Source: Polyangium sp. 15x6 (GTDB taxonomy: Bacteria; Myxococcota_A; Polyangia; Polyangiales; Polyangiaceae). From it: a stretch of DNA of 64,000 bases. The stretch lies in contig NZ_JASBQE010000045.1 of assembly GCF_029960785.1 (NCBI RefSeq), positions 1 through 64,000 on the forward strand. The letters are read 5' to 3'. This document shows, piece by piece, positions 7,313-17,223 of the stretch; position 1 is the stretch's first letter; each line of letters begins with the position of its first letter. A model generated the notes under the pieces. It saw nothing but the letters and a program-made list of their open reading frames with translations. It was not told the DNA's origin and searched no databases. The translations under genes and the position numbers were made by a program.

Positions 7313-9850
7313 ATGAACTTTGAACGACAGAGCTTCTGGCCGCTGCAGGGACGCATTCTAGGTCCGGTCATGATCGCAATGCTTGCCGCTTGCAGCGCCA
7401 ATACTGCGCCCAGCGAGGGCGTGTCCGCGAGTGCCCCTGCGCAGGCGGCGCGGGGAGACTCGGCGCGGATGCCGAAAGATCTGCGCGCGGCCTATATCGC
7501 GTCCGTGCAGCAGGAGGCCTCGGAGAGGTATGCCGCCGTGGCGCTCTCGCCGGGGCTCTTGCGCGCAGAAAACAAGGCGCAGCGGTGGGTGACGACGCTC
7601 GACGACGCGGGCGTATCGCTTTCGCCGGACGACGGTGCGTGGACGTTCGGAATGCGCGCGACGGGGCTCGGGTGCGAGAGCCAGGTGACGGAGCTCGGCG
7701 CGACGGAGCCCGCGGCGGAGGGCAATCGGGTTCGTTATGCGCGCGACGGGCTGGAAGAATGGTACGTGAATGGCCCGCTCGGGCTCGAGCAGGGATTCGT
7801 GCTTCGGGCGGCTCCCGCGTGCGCCGGGACGAAGGTCGTGGCGATCGAGCTCGGTGGGGATTTGCAGGCGGAGCTCGTGGACGAGGATGGCGATGGCCTT
7901 GGGGAGGCGCTTTCGCTGCGGGATGCGGAGGGGCGTGCGGCGCTCGGGTATACCGATCTGTACGTGAAGGACGCGGCGGGCAAAGTGTTGCCCGCGTGGT
8001 TGTCGCTCGATCGGGGGCGGGTCGTGATCCACGTGGATGACGCGGAGGCCGTGTATCCGGTGGAGATCGATCCGCTGGTCGCGGTGCAGCAGGCACAGCT
8101 GCTCGCAAGCGACGGGGCGGCGCTCGATTATTTCGGGTATTCGGTCGCGCTCTCGGGGGACATGGCGCTCGTGGGCGCGTATGGGCACGACGAGAGCGGC
8201 GGTGCCTCCGGCGCTGCCTATGTGTTCGTGCGGAGCTCTGGGGCCTGGACCCAGCAGGCAAAGCTTCTGGCGAATGACGGGGCGGCGGGCGATTCTTTCG
8301 GCTATTCGGTCGCGCTCTCGGGGGACACGGCGATCGTCGGGGCGCGGGATGACGACGACAAGGGCGATCACGCCGGCGCTGCCTACGTGTTCGTGCAGAG
8401 CGGCGGAGTCTGGACCCAGCAAGCGAAGCTCTTGGCGAACGACGGGGAGACGGGGGATGGGTTCGGCTATTCGGTGTCGCTCTCGGGGGACACGGCGCTC
8501 GTCGGGGCGATCTTCGGCGGCGAGAGCGGCGTGGATTCCGGCTCGGCCTATGTATTCGTGCGGAGCTCTGGGGTTTGGACCCAGCAGGCAGAGTTCGTCG
8601 CAAACGACGGCGCGGCGGACGATCTCTTCGGCTGGGCGACGACGCTCTCGGGGGACATGGCGCTCGTGGGGGCGGTCTGGGACGACGACAAAGGCAGCGA
8701 CTCCGGCTCGGCTTATGTGTTCGTGCGGAGCTCGGGAGCCTGGACCCAGCAGGCAAAGCTTTTGGCGAACGACGGAGCGACGGGCGACAGTTTTGGCGTG
8801 TCGATCGCGCTCTCGGAGGACACGGCGCTCGTGGGGGCGTACCATGACGATGCCGAGGACCCGAATTCCGGCTCGGCTTATGTGTTCGTGCGGAGCGGCG
8901 GGGATTGGACCCAGCAGGCAAAGCTCGTCGCAAATGACGGCGCGGCGAGCGACCTTTTCGGCTGGTCGGTCGCGCTCTCGGGGGACACGGCGCTCGTGGG
9001 GGCACAAGGCGACGACATGAATTCCGGCTCGGCTCATGTGTTCGTGCGGAGCGGCGGGGATTGGACCCAGCAGCCCAAGCTGTTCGGGTCGAACGACCCC
9101 TCGTCGGGGATCCGGTTCGGCAGTTCGATTGCGCTCTCGGGGGACACGGTGCTCGTGGGGGCGGACCTCGGCCAAAACATGACCGGCTCTGCTCACGTCT
9201 TCATCCTTTCGGCGAGCCAGCGTGGCGCTTGCATGACCAGCGCAGAATGCGAGAGCGGGTTCTGCGTGGACGGCGTCTGCTGCGACACGGCGTGCGGCGG
9301 AGGCATAATGGGCGACTGCCAGGCGTGCAGCGTGGCGGCGGGCGCGGCGATGGACGGGACGTGCGCGCCGCTTTCGGCGGGCACGGTTTGTCGCGCTTCG
9401 GTGGGTGTGTGCGACGTGGCCGAGGCCTGCGACGGGGCGGCGAACGATTGCCCGGCGGACGCGAAGGCTGCGGCAGGCACCGAATGCCGCGCTTCGGCGG
9501 GCGCGTGCGACGTGGCAGAGACCTGCGATGGGCAAACCCTGGATTGCCCTGCGGATGGATTCGCAATCGATGGAACACCCTGCGCGGCGGGCGCCTGCGA
9601 AGGCGGCGTGTGCATGGTCGGCGAGGGGGGCGCAGGTGGCGCAGGTGGCGCGGGTGGTATGGCCGGCGCAGGCGGCGCGGGCGGCGCTGGTGGTGGTATG
9701 GGCGGCGCGGGCGGCGCAGGCGGCGGAGAACCCGCCGACGACAGCGGCTGCGGATGCCGGACGGTATCGCAGACAGGGAACTCGCCCGCGCTTCCCACGC
9801 TGGCGCTCGGGATCCTTCTCGCATGGCGGAGGCGCGCGCGGCGCGCGTGA
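7313..9850 (+). CDS. FG-GAP-repeat lipoprotein with MYXO-CTERM-type tail, paralog 1
   Basis: The 845-residue product starts with a lipoprotein signal (MIAMLAAC). An N-terminal beta domain (about 40-250) precedes seven repeats of about 53 residues with the pattern QQAKLLANDGA..D.FGYSVALSGD.ALVGA and YVFVRS, a beta-propeller-type FG-GAP array. A Cys-rich part follows (GFCVDGVCCDTACGG, CRASAGACDVAETCDG), then a Gly-Ala linker and the tail SGCGCRT...LPTLALGILLAWRRRARRA. That tail is the MYXO-CTERM arrangement thought to direct surface sorting in myxobacteria. Having both a lipobox and this tail is notable. It is followed 41 bp later by a close paralog. Confidence 0.9.
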   Translation: MNFERQSFWPLQGRILGPVMIAMLAACSANTAPSEGVSASAPAQAARGDSARMPKDLRAAYIASVQQEASERYAAVALSPGLLRAENKAQRWVTTLDDAGVSLSPDDGAWTFGMRATGLGCESQVTELGATEPAAEGNRVRYARDGLEEWYVNGPLGLEQGFVLRAAPACAGTKVVAIELGGDLQAELVDEDGDGLGEALSLRDAEGRAALGYTDLYVKDAAGKVLPAWLSLDRGRVVIHVDDAEAVYPVEIDPLVAVQQAQLLASDGAALDYFGYSVALSGDMALVGAYGHDESGGASGAAYVFVRSSGAWTQQAKLLANDGAAGDSFGYSVALSGDTAIVGARDDDDKGDHAGAAYVFVQSGGVWTQQAKLLANDGETGDGFGYSVSLSGDTALVGAIFGGESGVDSGSAYVFVRSSGVWTQQAEFVANDGAADDLFGWATTLSGDMALVGAVWDDDKGSDSGSAYVFVRSSGAWTQQAKLLANDGATGDSFGVSIALSEDTALVGAYHDDAEDPNSGSAYVFVRSGGDWTQQAKLVANDGAASDLFGWSVALSGDTALVGAQGDDMNSGSAHVFVRSGGDWTQQPKLFGSNDPSSGIRFGSSIALSGDTVLVGADLGQNMTGSAHVFILSASQRGACMTSAECESGFCVDGVCCDTACGGGIMGDCQACSVAAGAAMDGTCAPLSAGTVCRASVGVCDVAEACDGAANDCPADAKAAAGTECRASAGACDVAETCDGQTLDCPADGFAIDGTPCAAGACEGGVCMVGEGGAGGAGGAGGMAGAGGAGGAGGGMGGAGGAGGGEPADDSGCGCRTVSQTGNSPALPTLALGILLAWRRRARRA

Positions 9851-9891
9851 TGTGCGTTCGGCCCAAGACACTCAACGAAAGGCTTACGACA

Positions 9892-12306
9892 ATGAAGGAT
9901 GAACGACAGAGCTTCTTGCCGAGGCATGGTCGTATTCTCGGCCTGGTCATGATCGCAATGCTTGCAGCTTGCAGCGCCGATACTACGCCCGCAGAGGGCG
10001 TGTCCGCGCCCGCGAGCGCTCCTGCGCAGGCGGCGCGGCGAGGTTCGGCGCCGATGCCGAAGGACCTGCGCGCGGCCTACATCGCGTCGGTGCAGCAGGA
10101 AGCCTCGGAGAGGTATGCCGCCGTGTCGCTCTCGCCGGGGATCTTGCGCGCGGAGAACCACGCGCAGCGGTTCGCGGCGACGCTCGACGGCGCGGGCATT
10201 TCGCTTTCACCGGACGACGGGGCGTGGAAGTTCGGAATGCGCGCGGCGGGGCTCGGATGCGAGGGCCAGGTGACGGAGCTCGGCGCGGCGGAGCCCGCGG
10301 CGGAGGGCAATCGAATTCGTTATGAGCGCGACGAGCTGGAAGAATGGTACGTGAACGGGCCGCTGGGGCTCGAGCAGGGGTTCGTCCTTCGGGCGGCGCC
10401 CGCGTGCGCCGGGACGAAGGTCGTGGCCATCGAGCTCGGCGGGGATTTGCAAGCGGAGCTCGTGGACGAGGACGGCGATGGCCTTGGCGAGGCGCTTTCG
10501 CTGCGGGACAGCGAGGGTCGCGTGGCGCTCGGGTATACCGATCTGTACGTGAAGGATGCGGCGGGCAAGATGCTGCCCGCGTGGTTGTCGCTCGATCGGG
10601 GGCGGGTCGTGATTCACGTGGACGACGCGGGGGCGGCGTATCCGGTGGAGATCGACCCGCTCGTCGCGGTGCAGCAGGCGAAGCTCGTCGCAAACGACGG
10701 GGCGGCGAGCGACTATTTGGGCTATTCGGCCGCGCTCTCGGGAGACACGGCGCTCGTGGGGGCGCCTGACGACGACGACAACGGCACGGACTCCGGTTCA
10801 GCCTACGTCTTCGTGCGGAGCAATGGCGTCTGGACCCAGCAGGCGAAGCTCCTGGCAAACGACGGGGCGGTGAGCGACAATTTCGGCTTTTCGGTCGCGC
10901 TCTCGGGGGAGACGGCGCTCGTGGGGGCATTCCGGGACGACGACAAGGGCGGGCTATCCGGCTCGGCCTACGTCTTCGTGCGGAGCAATGGTGTCTGGAC
11001 CCAGCAGGCGAAGCTCCTGGCAAACGACGGGGCGGTGAACGACGAGTTCGGCTATTCGGTCGCGCTCTCGGAGGAAATGGCGCTCGTGGGGGCTTTCGGG
11101 GACGACAACAAGGGCTCGGCCTACGTCTTCGTGCGGAACGGCGGAGCCTGGACCCAGCAGGCCAAGCTCGTCGCGAGCGACGGAGCGGTAGAAGACTATT
11201 TCGGCCATTCGGTCGCGCTCTCGGGCGACACGGCGCTCGTAGGGGCGTACTGGGACGACGACAAGGGCAATAACGCCGGCTCGGCCTACGTCTTCGTGCG
11301 GAGCAATGGTGTCTGGGCCCAGCAGGCGAAGCTCGTCGCGAACGACGGAGCGGTAGAAGACAATTTCGGTTTTTCGGTCGCGGTCTCGGGGGAGACGGCG
11401 CTCGTGGGTGCGTATGGGGATGACGACAAGGGCACGGAATCCGGCTCGGCCTACGTCTTCGTGCGGAGCGACGGCGCGTGGACCCAGCAGGCGAAGCTCG
11501 TGGCGAACGACGGGCAGGAGGCAGACCTCCTCGGCGTTTCGGTCGCGGTCTCGGGGGAGACGGCGCTCGTGGGGGCGTACAGGGACGATGACAAGGGCGC
11601 GTATTCCGGCTCGGCCTACGTCTTCGTGCGGAGCAATGGTGTCTGGGCCCAGCAGGCGAAGCTCCTGGCAAACGACGGGGCTCTGAACAACGAGTTCGGC
11701 CGGTCGGTCGCGCTCTCCGGGGCCACGGCGCTCGTGGGGGCGTATGGAAACAGCGAGAAGGCCTCGTACGCCGGCGCGGCCTACGTCTTCGTCCTTTCGG
11801 CGAGCCAGGGGAGTTCCTGCATGGCCGACGCAGAATGCGCGGGCGGGTTCTGCGTGGACGGCGTCTGCTGCGATACGGCTTGCGGCGGAGGCGCCACGGG
11901 AGACTGCCAGGCGTGCAGCGTGGCGGCGGGCGCGGTGGTGGACGGGACGTGCGCGCCGATCTCCGCCGGCACGACGTGCCGCGCCTCGGCAGGCGCGTGC
12001 GACGTGGCCGAGACTTGCGACGGGCAAACCCAGCAATGCCCTGCGGATGAATTTGCAGCCGATGGAACACCCTGCGCGGCGGGCGTCTGCGAAGGCGGCG
12101 CTTGCATCGACGGCGCGGGCGGTGCGGGCGGCGCAGGCGGTATGGGCGGCGCAGGCGGTGGTATGGGCGGCGCGGGCGGCGAAGCGCCCTCCGACGATAG
12201 CGGCTGCGGGTGCCGGACGGCGTCGCAGACAGGGAGCTCGCCTGTGCTTCCCACGCTGGCGCTCGGGCTCCTTCTCGCATGGCGGAGGCGCGTGCGGCGC
12301 GCGTGA
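9892..12306 (+). CDS. FG-GAP-repeat lipoprotein with MYXO-CTERM-type tail, paralog 2
   Basis: The 804-residue product is a tandem duplicate of the upstream gene with the same order: lipobox MIAMLAAC, N-terminal domain, seven FG-GAP repeats, Cys-rich block, Gly-rich linker and a tail SGCGCRT...LAWRRRVRRA. The third repeat is shortened by a few residues. ATG 9892 was chosen because its leader AAAGGCTTACGACA matches that of paralog 1; the same frame extends upstream to 9061 only as antisense-like sequence inside paralog 1. Repeats are near-identical in DNA, so unequal recombination is likely. Expected on the outer surface, perhaps in adhesion; inferred. Confidence 0.9.
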   Translation: MKDERQSFLPRHGRILGLVMIAMLAACSADTTPAEGVSAPASAPAQAARRGSAPMPKDLRAAYIASVQQEASERYAAVSLSPGILRAENHAQRFAATLDGAGISLSPDDGAWKFGMRAAGLGCEGQVTELGAAEPAAEGNRIRYERDELEEWYVNGPLGLEQGFVLRAAPACAGTKVVAIELGGDLQAELVDEDGDGLGEALSLRDSEGRVALGYTDLYVKDAAGKMLPAWLSLDRGRVVIHVDDAGAAYPVEIDPLVAVQQAKLVANDGAASDYLGYSAALSGDTALVGAPDDDDNGTDSGSAYVFVRSNGVWTQQAKLLANDGAVSDNFGFSVALSGETALVGAFRDDDKGGLSGSAYVFVRSNGVWTQQAKLLANDGAVNDEFGYSVALSEEMALVGAFGDDNKGSAYVFVRNGGAWTQQAKLVASDGAVEDYFGHSVALSGDTALVGAYWDDDKGNNAGSAYVFVRSNGVWAQQAKLVANDGAVEDNFGFSVAVSGETALVGAYGDDDKGTESGSAYVFVRSDGAWTQQAKLVANDGQEADLLGVSVAVSGETALVGAYRDDDKGAYSGSAYVFVRSNGVWAQQAKLLANDGALNNEFGRSVALSGATALVGAYGNSEKASYAGAAYVFVLSASQGSSCMADAECAGGFCVDGVCCDTACGGGATGDCQACSVAAGAVVDGTCAPISAGTTCRASAGACDVAETCDGQTQQCPADEFAADGTPCAAGVCEGGACIDGAGGAGGAGGMGGAGGGMGGAGGEAPSDDSGCGCRTASQTGSSPVLPTLALGLLLAWRRRVRRA

Positions 12307-12324
12307 TGCCCTTTCCTCGCGGGT

Positions 12325-12351
12325 GAGGCAGCGGCCGGCAGCTGCTGCCTC
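12325..12351. terminator. hairpin between convergent genes
   Basis: GAGGCAGC (12325-12332) pairs perfectly with GCTGCCTC (12344-12351) around an 11-nt loop, in the 50-bp gap between the stops at 12306 and 12357. Position fits a bidirectional terminator; no T-tract. Confidence 0.55.
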
Positions 12352-12356
12352 TGCCG

Positions 12357-12980
12357 TTAGAATCGACCGACGAGGCCGAAGGTCCACGCGGAGCCAAATT
12401 CGCCTTTGCGGGCTCCCGGCAGGAGCTGGGGCGCGAGGTACGGCGCAAATGAAACCTCCGTTCCCTTGGGTGGCTCGGGCTTCACGGGCTCGTTCGCGAG
12501 CCACGCCGCGTCGACGATCGTGCCTGCCACCCCGAAGAGAGGCACCATGACGGCAACGGCGGCGTCGCTCAGATAGCAATCGGAGCCCTCGTCCGCACAC
12601 TTGATGGCATGGTAGCCGAACAGGGTCCCCATCCCGAGCAGCGGTGATAGCGACTCCAGGGCGAGGCTCACGAGCGCCGGCCGGCTCTGCCGCCTGTGCG
12701 CGAAATGGACGATGGGCCCGGAGATCGAGCGGCCGGCATAACCGATGAACATCACTGGATGTTTCGTGCTGAGGCCCACGATGCCCAGGACATCGAAGGC
12801 GAGCGTCGGCAGGACGACCTGCCAGGCGTACGAGCGGCGCACCACAGGCGGCTCCGGCTCGGGAAGCCTGTAACCAGCCATGACCTGGGGCGCCGGCGCT
12901 GGCTCGGCCCGTGCGCCCGAGCTCGAAACAAGAATCGCCAGGGGAAGCCCGAGCCCGACAAGGAAGCTGGATTTGTTCAT
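12357..12980 (-). CDS. exported hypothetical protein with several hydrophobic segments
   Basis: A 207-residue protein with a signal peptide (MNKSSFLVGLGLPLAILVSS, cleavage near ARA-EPAPAP). The body has hydrophobic segments (WQVVLPTLAFDVLGIVGLS, VSLALESLSPLLGMGTLFGY, AAVAVMVPLFGVAGTIVDA), one possible disulfide pair (C in KCADEGSDC) and ends FGSAWTFGLVGRF, whose terminal Phe suggests outer-membrane insertion. ATG 12980 has GGAAG six bases upstream, better than 12998. It is convergent with paralog 2. I recognise the general type as common in Polyangiaceae but cannot name a function. Confidence 0.7.
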   Translation of the reverse strand: MNKSSFLVGLGLPLAILVSSSGARAEPAPAPQVMAGYRLPEPEPPVVRRSYAWQVVLPTLAFDVLGIVGLSTKHPVMFIGYAGRSISGPIVHFAHRRQSRPALVSLALESLSPLLGMGTLFGYHAIKCADEGSDCYLSDAAVAVMVPLFGVAGTIVDAAWLANEPVKPEPPKGTEVSFAPYLAPQLLPGARKGEFGSAWTFGLVGRF

Positions 12981-13254
12981 GGACGCTTCCTGAACCACGC
13001 CTCGACCCGCACATCAAGCTGGAACACACCCTCGGTATCCGGCAACGGCAGCGGTAACGCAAACTTTTAATGGCAATGCCAGGCGCGTCACGTACCTGGG
13101 GGTTCCTACAGATTCCTTCGCGTGCGTAAGAATTCGCTGGCCATTTCGACCCCGGTTCGTGTAAGGATATTTCGAGATGACGAGCGATGCGCGTGGGGAC
13201 GCGCAGGGGCGGATCTTTCTGCCATTTCACGGGCTCGTGCCGAGGGAGCAGGAA

Positions 13255-14841
13255 ATGAAAAAGTTCACTACGCTGGCGCTCGGCGCCTTCGCTGGGCTGG
13301 TTTGTTCGCAAAGCGCGCTGGCTGCCGAGAGCGTCACATTCGACGACCAGATCGTCATCACGTCGGCGGACGGAACCGAAATCGCCGCCAATCTCTTCAC
13401 CCCTGCCGCGACGAGCTCGAATGCGTCGCTCCCGGTGATCATCTTCATCAATAGCTGGGCGCTCGAGGAGCACGAGTACCTCGCCCAGGCCTTCGAGTTC
13501 GCGCAGGACGGCTACATCGTCCTGAGCTACAGCGCGCGCGGCTGGGGGCAGTCGACCGCGTTTGCGACCGTAGGCGGGCCCGAGGACATGGAGGACCTGT
13601 CGGCGATCATCGACTGGCTCGACGCGAACACGCAGGCCGACATCTCGAACATCGGCCTTTCCGGGATCTCGTATGGCGCGGGCCTGTCGCTGCTCGGGAT
13701 CGCGAACGAGCCGCGCATCAAGACCGCGGCCGCGCTGAGCGGCTGGGGCAGCCTGTCGGACGCCCTCTACGGCGCAGATACGACGAGCCTCGCGTGGGGC
13801 ACGATCCTCATCGGCTCGGGCTACCTGCTCGGAGAGATCTCGAGCGACATCCCGGCCTACTTCGCCGATCTGATCGCGGGTTCCGACGTCTCCGAGGCGA
13901 TCGCCTGGGCCAACGAGCGCTCCCCCCTCACGCACGTGGACAAGATCAACGCCCGCAATGCCCCCGTCTACATCAGCAACAACTTCGGCGACGAGCTGTT
14001 CAAGCCGAACTCCTCGCTGAAGCTCTATTCGCTCCTCACCGGCCCCAAGCGGATCGACGTCAACCAGGGCATCCACGCCAGCGCCGAGGCCACGGGCTTG
14101 CTCGGGCTGCCGAATTACGTGTGGGACAACGTCCACGACTGGTTCGATTTCTGGCTCAAGGGCGTCGACAACGGCATCACGGAGAAGCCGCCGGTCACGA
14201 TGGAGCTCCAGTCCTCGAACCAGCGCGTCGCATTCGAAGGCTGGCCGAGCGGAAGCGTCAGCACGAAGACCCTCTACCTGGGGCCACGCGGCTTGATCGG
14301 GGACGGCTCCTTGCGGAACTCTCCCAACACGTCGACGTACACGAATTCGATCTGGTCGGGCGCCGACTCGATCGCCACGACGGGCATCCCCATCCTCTCG
14401 GCCGCGCTCGACGCGCACATCGATCTCGGGGTTTCGGCCTGGTTGCCCGCGGCCTCCGACATCAACTCGATCGTCTATGAGACCTCGTCCCTGAGCTCCT
14501 CGCTCAAGCTCCGCGGCGTCTCGACGCTCGACGTCTGGGTCTCTCCCTCGCATTCGAAGACCCAGGTCGTCGCCTACCTCTACGACGAAGATGCCTTGGG
14601 CAACGGGAAGCTGATCTCGCACGGCGTGAGGACCCTGCACAACGCGAAGCCCGGGCAGGACGTGAAGCTGTCCATCGAGTTCGTCGCGGCGGGCTACGAC
14701 GTGCCGGCCGGGCACCGCCTGGCGCTCGTGCTCGACACCGCCGACCCGCTCTATCAGCCGGCGACGCTGGGCGTGGAGCAGATCAACATCCGCTACAGCT
14801 CGTCGAAGCAGTCCGTGCTGACGCTCTCGTACGACCCCTGA
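13255..14841 (+). CDS. secreted alpha/beta hydrolase, X-Pro dipeptidyl-peptidase (S15)/CocE-like
   Basis: The 528-residue protein has a signal peptide (MKKFTTLALGAFAGLVCSQSALAA). The alpha/beta-hydrolase core shows the nucleophile elbow GISYGAG (Ser about 139), a likely acid in NNFGDELF and a His in NQGIHAS. The C-terminal half (from about 340) is a jelly-roll of the X-Pro/CocE type, visible in LDVWVSPSH and PAGHRLALVLDTADP. Family members release X-Pro dipeptides or cleave acyl esters; the substrate here is unknown. ATG 13255 follows GGAGCAGGA; the upstream 26 codons of the frame lack a ribosome site and hide the signal peptide. Probably periplasmic or extracellular. Confidence 0.85.
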   Translation: MKKFTTLALGAFAGLVCSQSALAAESVTFDDQIVITSADGTEIAANLFTPAATSSNASLPVIIFINSWALEEHEYLAQAFEFAQDGYIVLSYSARGWGQSTAFATVGGPEDMEDLSAIIDWLDANTQADISNIGLSGISYGAGLSLLGIANEPRIKTAAALSGWGSLSDALYGADTTSLAWGTILIGSGYLLGEISSDIPAYFADLIAGSDVSEAIAWANERSPLTHVDKINARNAPVYISNNFGDELFKPNSSLKLYSLLTGPKRIDVNQGIHASAEATGLLGLPNYVWDNVHDWFDFWLKGVDNGITEKPPVTMELQSSNQRVAFEGWPSGSVSTKTLYLGPRGLIGDGSLRNSPNTSTYTNSIWSGADSIATTGIPILSAALDAHIDLGVSAWLPAASDINSIVYETSSLSSSLKLRGVSTLDVWVSPSHSKTQVVAYLYDEDALGNGKLISHGVRTLHNAKPGQDVKLSIEFVAAGYDVPAGHRLALVLDTADPLYQPATLGVEQINIRYSSSKQSVLTLSYDP

Positions 14842-14847
14842 AACGGC

Positions 14848-14879
14848 AGAGGCCCGCGGCCGCGGGGAAGCGAGCCTCT
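14848..14879. terminator. hairpin between convergent genes
   Basis: AGAGGC (14848-14853) pairs with GCCTCT (14874-14879), with CCGCGG-type self-complementary sequence between. It fills most of the 40-bp gap between stops at 14841 and 14882. Candidate bidirectional terminator. Confidence 0.45.
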
Positions 14880-14881
14880 CG

Positions 14882-17110
14882 TCATTGGCTCCGGCTCGCC
14901 TTGCCGGCCGCGCGTGCAAGCTCGTCGACGATGGAGAACCCCTCCACGCGCAATGCGGCGCAGGCCGGATCGGTGGCCAGGCGAGCCACGTTCCCGACCA
15001 CGCACCGAAATTCGTCGCATGCTTTGCCCGTGCAGGCGAAACGACCGTCTCCCGCCTGGGCGAAGGCGCCATCGCCGCGAACGCCCATCGTGAGCACGAG
15101 GACGCCATTGGGGGCAAAAACGTCGATGGTATCGAGGTCTCGCCCGAAAACGAAGAAGCGACCCTCCGGATCCGCGCCGAAATTATCCTGCCGCGACAGG
15201 GTGGTGAATGACTCGTAATGCGGTTCGGCGCCGTCCGTGGCGGGAAGGGTCACGATCGTGACGGAGGCGCCGGATTGCTTGGGTAGAAAATCGTTTCCCA
15301 CGATCCAGAACCGGCGCTCTTTCTCCAACCAGCCCATGGGCAAGTCCAGAGGATAATTCGTAGCCCAATCCGGCGCCGGGAAGCTCCTCCACACGTTCCC
15401 GGTGGACAGATCGATCTCTTCGAACGAATGGTTGTACCTGATGCTCGAATCCTTCAGGTGCATCGTGAAGGCCGTCCGGCGCGCGCTCGACAAGACCAAT
15501 CCGCGATAATCATTCTGGGCGCGCGGGTCGTTGCAGCGATTCGGCGATGGTGCACCGGGCGCGCAGCTCCGCAGGAACACTTGCCCCGTCCGCGTGTCGA
15601 CCCACTGGAGCCCTTGCTTCCCGCCGGCGATCAGCATCTGGGGACGCCCGGCATTCTCGAATGTGACGAAATCGGGCCTGAACTGCGAGACCGCAGAGAT
15701 CTTTTGCCAGGTGAAGCCCGGTTTGTCCGGCCGGCGCTTGCCGAGCGAAAGGACGTACTTGCTGGCGTCGAGCCCCGCGTACGTCGCCATGAGCGCCTCG
15801 TTGTCGCGGCTGAAAATGACACCCTGCCCGGTCTTCGCCGAATCGAACACGAAGCCGGTGTCCTCCAGATGAAAAATCTTCTCCTTCGTGTACGCATACA
15901 GATCCGAGCCCGAGCCGGCGAAGAGCACGTGAGTATCCGCCGCGCCGGGCGGCGGGGGCAGCGGCGCGGGGAGGCTCGATCGGCCCACATCCATGGAGTA
16001 AGCCTTGGGAAGCTCTACCTGGGCGCCGACACGCTGGGTTTCTGAGCTCCATACGATCCGGTGGCCCCCGCCGATCCAGTTGAATTGGCTCGTCACCGGA
16101 TAGAAGTCATTCGTTCTCTTGTACTTGCGCGCGTCCGTCAGATGCTGCTGCAACTGGCAGGCGCTCGCGTCCTTGATCAGGCGAAAGCGCTGGGAGACGG
16201 CGACGTCTGCGCTGAGCTGGCTCTGCTCGTCGATCAGGATCGAAGGCCTCTCTTCCGAGCCGCCTTCCGCAAAACGAGCGCACGACGCTACCACTCGCCC
16301 GACGATGCGCCCCACGTCGTCGAACACCAGGAAGTGGTGGGACCCCGAGTGCGGATACTGACCGACGAGCGTATAACGCCGTCCTGGCGACACCTCTTGA
16401 TAGCCATGGTTGTACCACGAGAAACCGAAGTCCGTGAACGACCATGCTTCCGCAGTGCCAAGCGCTCCCGTACGCTCGTCGAGCGCGACGACATGGCAGT
16501 TGGTCTGGGAGCGCGCGTTCGTCGGCATGCAGCGGGTCGCGAAGAGGCCGCGCGGGCTCAGCGTCAGGAGGTCGTCATTTTGGGTCGACCCCGCGCCGGT
16601 TTGCACGTTCGGCATGGGAGGCAGGGTGCGCGACCAGATCCGTGCGCGCGTGGCGAGGTTCCACCGTTCCACCACCCGCACCGATGGTGGCAGGATCATG
16701 TGTCCCTCCCAGGCGGTTGCGGCGACCGAAGAGAGAACAATGGCATCGGCGCCATTCGAGGTGAGCACGATGCTCCGCGGGTCGAGGCTGTTCACGGGAA
16801 GCGATGCGACGGCGACGAAACGCCCCGGATCGACGGCCTCGCTGGAGCTCTGCCTGTCGAGGAACGTCAGATAGTTTTCCCTTGCCCAGACCACCTTCCG
16901 CCCTGGTAATGCCAGGAGGTGTGCTCCCTCCATGCTCCACGGCTGAAATACCGCGCTCACCGGAGGCGCGGCCGGTGGGATCGGCGGTGTGACGAGAGCG
17001 TTTTGCGCGATCGGTGGCGTGGTGCTGGTGCTGCTGCCGCAGCCGATTGTGACCAAGCCGGCAAAGAAACCAAGCCATCGTCGAGAGGTGAGGCCAAGGA
17101 AAGAGCTCAC
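14882..17110 (-). CDS. large beta-propeller-like lipoprotein
   Basis: 742 residues starting with GTG 17110. The N-terminus (WLGFFAGLVTIGCGSS) ends in a lipobox with Cys about 24, followed by a Pro/Thr-rich linker. The body is a long series of beta-strand blocks with repeated VxAL/W-x-D patterns (VHVVALDERTGALG-like, QWVDTRTGQVFLRS, FEEIDLSTGNVWRSF), typical of a WD40/quinoprotein-like propeller that compares variable and constant values. No catalytic motif seen. It is convergent with the hydrolase and divergent from the M15 peptidase gene. Exported; function unknown. Confidence 0.75.
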   Translation of the reverse strand: MSSFLGLTSRRWLGFFAGLVTIGCGSSTSTTPPIAQNALVTPPIPPAAPPVSAVFQPWSMEGAHLLALPGRKVVWARENYLTFLDRQSSSEAVDPGRFVAVASLPVNSLDPRSIVLTSNGADAIVLSSVAATAWEGHMILPPSVRVVERWNLATRARIWSRTLPPMPNVQTGAGSTQNDDLLTLSPRGLFATRCMPTNARSQTNCHVVALDERTGALGTAEAWSFTDFGFSWYNHGYQEVSPGRRYTLVGQYPHSGSHHFLVFDDVGRIVGRVVASCARFAEGGSEERPSILIDEQSQLSADVAVSQRFRLIKDASACQLQQHLTDARKYKRTNDFYPVTSQFNWIGGGHRIVWSSETQRVGAQVELPKAYSMDVGRSSLPAPLPPPPGAADTHVLFAGSGSDLYAYTKEKIFHLEDTGFVFDSAKTGQGVIFSRDNEALMATYAGLDASKYVLSLGKRRPDKPGFTWQKISAVSQFRPDFVTFENAGRPQMLIAGGKQGLQWVDTRTGQVFLRSCAPGAPSPNRCNDPRAQNDYRGLVLSSARRTAFTMHLKDSSIRYNHSFEEIDLSTGNVWRSFPAPDWATNYPLDLPMGWLEKERRFWIVGNDFLPKQSGASVTIVTLPATDGAEPHYESFTTLSRQDNFGADPEGRFFVFGRDLDTIDVFAPNGVLVLTMGVRGDGAFAQAGDGRFACTGKACDEFRCVVGNVARLATDPACAALRVEGFSIVDELARAAGKASRSQ

Positions 17111-17223
17111 CCGGGCCGTAAACCACGGACCGTCGTGCCCGTCAAGGCAGCGGCAGCGGCAGTGGTAACGGAATCCCTCCGCCGTCCCTTCCCTCCGGCC
17201 CGATCTGCGTGTAGAACTCCCGC

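Noticed and set aside
7313..12306. FG-GAP DNA repeats as possible CRISPR or satellite DNA
   Set aside because: The period of about 160 bp is in frame and encodes beta-propeller modules.
10954..15117. A 1387-codon open frame on the minus strand
   Set aside because: It runs antisense through the repeat-rich FG-GAP gene, the small exported protein and the S15 hydrolase. Its translation is Arg/Ala/Pro-rich with no domain, which is typical of frames in GC-rich DNA.
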